Source of the DNA: an uncultured bacterium
GTDB taxonomy: Bacteria > Verrucomicrobiota > Kiritimatiellia > CAIKKV01 > CAITUY01
Assembly (NCBI GenBank): GCA_903934155.1
Contig: CAIZMS010000144.1
Span: 1 to 33,984 of the forward strand
Direction of reading: 5' to 3'
DNA length: 33,984 nucleotides
Made by a program: the position numbers and the translations under genes. Positions 29,843 to 33,984 of the stretch are shown here, piece by piece (the stretch's first letter is position 1; the number at the start of each line of letters is the position of its first letter). The notes under the pieces are model-generated. The model was not told where the DNA came from, ran no database searches, and saw only the letters and a list, made by a program, of their open reading frames with translations.

Positions 29843-32001
29843 AACTGTTGACGGTGATGAAAAGGACGACATGGGTGTTGACCTTCGCGCTGACTGGGGC
29901 GGCGTCTGCCGAGACCACGGGGCCCGTGGCCAGATGGGCGTTCGACCAGGAGGTGATCCCGGCGAGCCTGGAACCCGGGAAAGCCTGTCCGAAACTGAAT
30001 GCCGTGGATTCGGTCAGCCGGACTCAGGACGCGGTCCTTGGCTATGGCACGTTCGGGCCCGGGGTGAGCGGCGGCGGGTTCAAGGGGGACGGATTCACGA
30101 GCCGCATCGTCCGCCGGGCCGACGCCGCGCCGGCACTGACGAACGCGTTCAGTATCGAGGCGTGGATCGCGCCGCAGGAATATCCCTGGAACTGGGCGGG
30201 ACTCGTGGATCAGGAGCAGGTCGCCAAGGCGTGGATCGGCGCGGCGCCAGTGCGCCAGGATCAGGGGCTGCCTGGCGAGGCGCAGGGAGGTAAGGCGGGA
30301 TATTCCCTTGGCATCAACAAGCTGGGGCAGGTCGGATTGTATGCCGCGATTGGCGGCCATTGGCAGGGTTGCCTCAGCCGCAACCCCGTGCCGTTGCTGC
30401 AGTGGTCGCATGTCGTCGGTGTCTTTGATCCGGGATCCGGGTTCGAAATTTATGTCGATGGCCAACGGGTGGGGGAAAACAGGATCCAGGGGGCCGTGAC
30501 TCCCGCCAGCGAGACGGACTTGTGGGTGGGCATGTCCCACCGCAAACAGGTGCCGGCGGGCACCGAGCGGGGACCGTCCGCACGGTTTTATTCCGCCATG
30601 GTTTTTGACGGGCTGCTCGATGAGGTGCGGCTCCACGGCCGCAGTCTTACGGCGGAGGCCATTCGCCGGGCTTTTGCCGAGGTGAAGGTGGCCGATCCCC
30701 GGCCCTTGCAGTACCGGAAGATTCCCACCGGCCCGGAAGGGAGCGGCCGGTTCGGCGCCTATTATGCCCGGCTGAAATACTGCCCGGAATGGGATCGCCT
30801 CTGGCGCGTGGCGGATCACCCTGATGTGGTCGTGCAGTTCGATGAATCGCCCACCAAGCTCATTTTCTGGCGCGGCACCGGCTACATCCCCTACTGGGCC
30901 GCGGAGAACGGGGTTTGTGTTGCGGATGAGGGGGCCGAGAGTGGCAATGCTTGGGGCTGCTGCGAAGCGATGTCCGACAAGCAGTGCCGCTATTCCCATG
31001 TCCGTATCATCGAGAGCACCCCCGCGCGCGCGGTGATCCACTGGCGGACCGCCAGCCCCGATATCCGCTACGAGTCCAATCAGGTCAATCCCGATACCGG
31101 TTGGGGCGAGTGGACGGACGAGTACTACTATACCTATCCCGACGGTGTCAGCGTGCGGTATCAACTGGTTCACAGCGATGGCGTGAGCGGCTGGATGGAG
31201 TTCCAGCAAACCCAGACGCTCAACCAGCCCGGGACGCGTCCACAGGACAATCTGGAGACAGAGGCGATCACCGTCATGAACATGAACGGCGAGACGGGAA
31301 GTTACATCTGGGACAAGCCGTATGGCCGATGGGGCAAGCCTCTGGACAACGCCACTATCCAGGTGACGAATCTCAAGGCGCGTAACCGCCATTATGTCAT
31401 TGGGGAAACCGGGTCGAAGTGGATTCCGTTCTCCTTCGGGGCGCCGCCGTGGACGTATTTCCCCTGCTGGAACCACTGGCCGGTGGCGCAGGTGCCTAAT
31501 GACGGCCGGGTCGCTGCCGCTCCAGACAGACCGAGCAGTTCCTGCTGCGGCACGCTCGTTCCGGTAAAGCACAAGATCGATGCCGTGACCATGTCCGCCT
31601 GTAACCTCTACGGCATGACCGACCAGCCGGTTCGGACATTGGTGACGCTGGCTCGTTCGTGGAACTTCCCGGCCGAAATGAAAGTGGCGACCGAGGGGGT
31701 CGGGAGCCTGGGGTACGACAAGAATCAGCGGGCCTACGTCCTGGACGTCAACGGGGGGCAACCGCCCTCGAAACTGGAGTTGAAACTCATGGGCAGTTCC
31801 CAATCGCCGGTACTCAATCCCGCGTTTGTGATCCGCAACTGGGGTGAATCCGGGGTGAACGTCATGCTCGATGGCAAGGGTATGCCCCGTGGTAGGACGT
31901 TTCGTTGCGGGTACGTCAACACCCTCGGGGGATGCGACCTAATCATCTGGCTCAAGCATGAGTCGGAGCAGCCTGTGGCCATCACGCTGGAGAAACGATG
32001 A
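29839..32001 (+). CDS. Secreted LamG-domain protein with large uncharacterised C-terminal region
   Basis: The protein has 720 residues. The start at 29839 overlaps the URO-D stop (ATGA). A signal peptide is visible (TTWVLTFALTGAASAE). Residues about 28-278 form a LamG/concanavalin-like jelly roll (VARWAFDQ, FSIEAWIAPQEYPW, WSHVVGVFDPGSGFEIYVDGQ, FDGLLDEVRLHGRSL). Residues about 300-720 are a separate beta-rich region with aromatic and Cys-rich patches (AWGCCEAMSDKQCRYSHVRI, WTDEYYYTYPDGVSVRYQLVH, GGCDLIIWLKHESEQP). I do not recognise this part. Its size and surroundings suggest a catalytic polysaccharide-degrading domain, perhaps a lyase or hydrolase. The sialidase-like gene overlaps its stop by 4 nt. 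Confidence 0.75.
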   Translation: MKLLTVMKRTTWVLTFALTGAASAETTGPVARWAFDQEVIPASLEPGKACPKLNAVDSVSRTQDAVLGYGTFGPGVSGGGFKGDGFTSRIVRRADAAPALTNAFSIEAWIAPQEYPWNWAGLVDQEQVAKAWIGAAPVRQDQGLPGEAQGGKAGYSLGINKLGQVGLYAAIGGHWQGCLSRNPVPLLQWSHVVGVFDPGSGFEIYVDGQRVGENRIQGAVTPASETDLWVGMSHRKQVPAGTERGPSARFYSAMVFDGLLDEVRLHGRSLTAEAIRRAFAEVKVADPRPLQYRKIPTGPEGSGRFGAYYARLKYCPEWDRLWRVADHPDVVVQFDESPTKLIFWRGTGYIPYWAAENGVCVADEGAESGNAWGCCEAMSDKQCRYSHVRIIESTPARAVIHWRTASPDIRYESNQVNPDTGWGEWTDEYYYTYPDGVSVRYQLVHSDGVSGWMEFQQTQTLNQPGTRPQDNLETEAITVMNMNGETGSYIWDKPYGRWGKPLDNATIQVTNLKARNRHYVIGETGSKWIPFSFGAPPWTYFPCWNHWPVAQVPNDGRVAAAPDRPSSSCCGTLVPVKHKIDAVTMSACNLYGMTDQPVRTLVTLARSWNFPAEMKVATEGVGSLGYDKNQRAYVLDVNGGQPPSKLELKLMGSSQSPVLNPAFVIRNWGESGVNVMLDGKGMPRGRTFRCGYVNTLGGCDLIIWLKHESEQPVAITLEKR

Positions 32002-33305
32002 GAAGGATTTATTTATTAAACGTGGCGTTGTGTGGCCTGGCAGCGGCGGGCAACTGTGCCGATGCCACCACCTATCAGCAGTTCAACGTCGAGGATAAGG
32101 TTGCCGTCATCGAGCGGGTCTCCTTGCCGAAGCCCCCCCTGTGGGCGCGGGACGTTTCGCAGTCCCGGCATGAGTGGGGCAAGGCTGGCGTCCAAGGCAA
32201 GCCAGTGTTCGAGGCGGTGATCCCGTTTGTGGTGCCGCCTGCCAAGGATTCCGGAGAGCCTTTCTACAAGCATAATCACTGCCCGAGCATCGCCTGGCTC
32301 CCCAACGGTGATTTGCTGGCCTGCTGGTTCTCGACGGAGGGGGAGGCGGGGACGGAGATGACGATCCTTGCCAGCCGGAAGCGAGCCGGGGCACGGGAGT
32401 GGGATCCTGCATCGGAATTCTTTAAGGCCAGGAACCGGAATATGACCGGATCCTCGCTGTTTCATGACGGCGCCGGGACGCTCTTCCACTTCAACGGGAT
32501 CGGACGGGAAGGGATCCCGGGCTGGGACCGTCTGGTGCTGATGTTGAGGACCAGCCGGGACAACGGGGTCACCTGGACGACGCCACGAGCCATCTCTCGG
32601 GACGGGGTGTACACCACCCGAAACCAGGCCATATCGGGAACGGTCATGACCCGCGGCGGGATCCTGATCCAGCCCTGTGACGCCACCCCGTGGGGTGAGG
32701 GGCCCTCGGCCCTGCATATCAGCCGTGACCAGGGCCTGACCTGGGTAGATGCGGGCGGCGACATCCGGGGTATCCATGCCGGGGTGGCGGAGTTGACTGA
32801 TGGTCGGCTGATGGCGTTCGGGCGCGCCCAGGCCCTTGATGACCATATGCCGATCAGTCTTTCCCGTGACCTGGGCAAGACCTGGACCTACAAGGCGAGT
32901 CCGTTCAATCCGATCGGGAGCGGGCAGCGGCTCGTCTTCATGCGGTTGGCCGAAGGGCCGTTGTTGCTTGTGTCGTTCACCGACGCTTTCTGGAAGGTGG
33001 AGAAGGCCCAACGTAAAGGACTGGCCTTTACGCGCGCCGACGGCCGATCGTTCATCGGTCACGGGTTGTTTGCCGCGTTGTCCTTTGATGAGGGGGAGAC
33101 CTGGCCGGTGCGTAAACTCCTGACCCCGGGCGACGGCTCGTACGGGGGGGGGGCATGGACGGGAACATTCACGACCACAGCGGATACCGCCGAACCTGGA
33201 GGCTATCTGGCCGCCACGCAGACACCGGACGGTGTTATCCAATTGATTTCCAGCCGCCTACATTACCGTTTCAATTCCATCTGGCTCAAAACGCCCGGAG
33301 AATAA
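31998..33305 (+). CDS. Sialidase-like BNR/Asp-box beta-propeller protein
   Basis: The protein has 435 residues. The start overlaps the previous stop (ATGA) and has GGAGA nearby. A short signal peptide is visible (IYLLNVALCGLAAAGNCA). Four Asp-box motifs of the S-x-D-x-G-x-T-W type lie at 186-193 (SRDNGVTW), 242-249 (SRDQGLTW), 289-296 (SRDLGKTW) and 362-369 (SFDEGETW), typical of the six-bladed propeller of GH33 sialidases and related BNR_2 proteins. I cannot confirm the Arg triad of true sialidases, so the substrate may be another acidic sugar; similar propellers also occur in polysaccharide lyases. It is probably periplasmic and works with the LamG protein encoded just before it. Confidence 0.85.
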   Translation: MRRIYLLNVALCGLAAAGNCADATTYQQFNVEDKVAVIERVSLPKPPLWARDVSQSRHEWGKAGVQGKPVFEAVIPFVVPPAKDSGEPFYKHNHCPSIAWLPNGDLLACWFSTEGEAGTEMTILASRKRAGAREWDPASEFFKARNRNMTGSSLFHDGAGTLFHFNGIGREGIPGWDRLVLMLRTSRDNGVTWTTPRAISRDGVYTTRNQAISGTVMTRGGILIQPCDATPWGEGPSALHISRDQGLTWVDAGGDIRGIHAGVAELTDGRLMAFGRAQALDDHMPISLSRDLGKTWTYKASPFNPIGSGQRLVFMRLAEGPLLLVSFTDAFWKVEKAQRKGLAFTRADGRSFIGHGLFAALSFDEGETWPVRKLLTPGDGSYGGGAWTGTFTTTADTAEPGGYLAATQTPDGVIQLISSRLHYRFNSIWLKTPGE

Positions 33306-33328
33306 ATAGATTTGTCACCGGTCGCTGA

Positions 33329-33823
33329 ATGCCACATCACTGTATCTCAATTTTGAGCCTTTTTGGCCAGCAGCAAGGCGAGTCATGCCGGGTAATGCGT
33401 AATTTTGGAATAAAACAGTACTGGGCGGGCGTGAGCATCTTGGATTACCTGGCGTATGACCAGGTGTGGTTCGACGCTAACCTCAAGGCGATTGAGACGT
33501 TTCCTGATGCCATGTTCCTGCCCGGGTTCTGGGCCGAGTATGGGATGTGTACGGAGCCTTCCGCGTTTGGTGCCCGATGCATGTTCCCGGAGAATGAGTT
33601 CCCCTTTGCCCATGCAATCTTTCGACAGGTGGAGGATGTGGATTACGTGGTAGAGCCCAATCCGGCCACAGACGGGCTCTTGCCTTTAGTGCTCAAGCGG
33701 TTGAAATGGGCGGAACCCCGCATGAAGGAGAAGGGGCATACCATCCGGTTCTCCGTTTCGCGTGGGCCGTTGAATATCGCGACCTCCAGCCATGTATTGT
33801 TTATTTCCAGAAAGTTCCTATAG
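33329..33823 (+). pseudogene. Truncated URO-D-like gene fragment
   Basis: An open frame of 164 codons contains a middle part of a URO-D/methyltransferase-like protein: QYWAGVSILDYLAYDQVWFD, FLPGFWAEYGMCTEPSAFGA, then NPATDGLLPLVLKRLKWA and FSVSRGPLNIAT. Full proteins of this type are about 340-390 residues. Here the normal N-terminal R-x-x-P-D-R-(V/I)-P region is absent (the first ~27 residues look unrelated), and the similarity stops at IAT, about 33777, followed by an unrelated 13-residue end. About 200 C-terminal residues, including the catalytic and metal-binding part, are missing. It is most likely a decayed or recombined remnant. It is distinct in sequence from the intact URO-D-like gene at 28670. 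Confidence 0.7.
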
Positions 33824-33879
33824 TCTGCGCGTGTAGTTTCAAACAGGCTCGGTCGCGCGAGCATGGGGAGGACATAATC

Positions 33880-33984
33880 ATGGGCGGCTTCTTTGGTGTG
33901 GTGTCTAAGGCGGATTGCGTCAACGACTTGTTCTACGGGACTGATTATCACTCCCATCTCGGGACCCGGCGGGGCGGGCTGGCA
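33880..33984 (+). CDS. Amidophosphoribosyltransferase-like protein (partial, N-terminus only)
   Basis: The first 35 codons of a gene run off the end of the window. GGGGAGGA lies seven bases before the ATG. The start (MGGFFGVVSKADC, then DLFYGTDYHSHLGTRRGG) is the N-terminus of a class II glutamine amidotransferase domain of the PurF type, with the GTDYHSHLGTRRGG segment conserved. In active enzymes the second codon encodes the nucleophilic Cys (MCGI[VF]G); here it is Gly. This may be a PurF-like paralogue that uses ammonia or has another role. The rest of the protein, including the PRPP-binding motif, is outside the window, so the assignment is to family only. Confidence 0.7.
   Translation, partial: MGGFFGVVSKADCVNDLFYGTDYHSHLGTRRGGLA

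Noticed and set aside
1..33984. CRISPR array, tRNA, rRNA or insertion sequence.
   Set aside because: No regularly spaced repeats, clover-leaf sequences, rRNA segments or transposase motifs were seen. The only tandem repeats are at 209-326 and inside the STN-like gene.

Overview
The window is GC-rich (roughly 60% by eye) and every gene I can support is on the + strand. It reads as an accessory carbohydrate-degradation region from a Gram-negative member of the PVC superphylum. Kiritimatiellota, Lentisphaerota or Verrucomicrobiota fit best. The reasons are a giant secreted protein with autotransporter-type beta-strand repeats and a C-terminal 'TPQWW…D-rich…AGTDP' module, URO-D-like proteins and a LamG protein set among glycosidases, STN-type periplasmic domains, and ExbB/TolQ-type channels with zinc ribbons. 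The phylum is an inference from gene content, not a measurement.

Layout. (1) 1-4727: the tail of a membrane protein, then a secreted TIM-barrel glycosidase-like protein with a C-terminal discoidin-like domain, then a GH97 glycosidase. The first glycosidase gene begins inside an in-frame 69-bp-offset duplication that copies its ribosome binding site and start codon. (2) 4728-11235: a 1959-residue multidomain surface protein and a small membrane protein. (3) 11236-14522: a regulatory island made of a periplasmic protein with two STN-like repeats, a sensor histidine kinase and an OmpR-type response regulator. Three TTTTTAC heptamers spaced exactly 11 bp apart precede it. (4) 14523-24368: a tightly packed cluster holding a GH31 glycosidase, a zinc-ribbon ExbB/TolQ-type channel protein, two paralogous ExbD/TolR-like proteins, a six-hairpin-type lipoprotein and a GH28-like protein. 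(5) 24369-33305: an MDR dehydrogenase, an aldo/keto reductase, a sodium:solute symporter, a URO-D-like protein, a LamG protein and a BNR/sialidase-like protein; the last three overlap by 4 nt at each junction. (6) 33306-33984: a truncated URO-D-like gene remnant and the start of a PurF-like gene whose expected N-terminal Cys is Gly.

Working picture (inference). Secreted or lipid-anchored hydrolases (GH97, GH31, GH28-like, six-hairpin type, sialidase-like) break down a complex, probably plant- or algal-type, glycan. The symporter imports products and the two oxidoreductases process them. No SusC/SusD pair is visible, so this is not a Bacteroides-style PUL. A proton-channel-type ExbB/ExbD module sits between the glycosidase genes and is the best candidate for an undescribed system here. 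Two identical palindromes, TTGTTATAACAA, lie in the leaders of the giant protein gene (4800) and the GH31 gene (14527) and may be operators of a shared regulator encoded outside the window.
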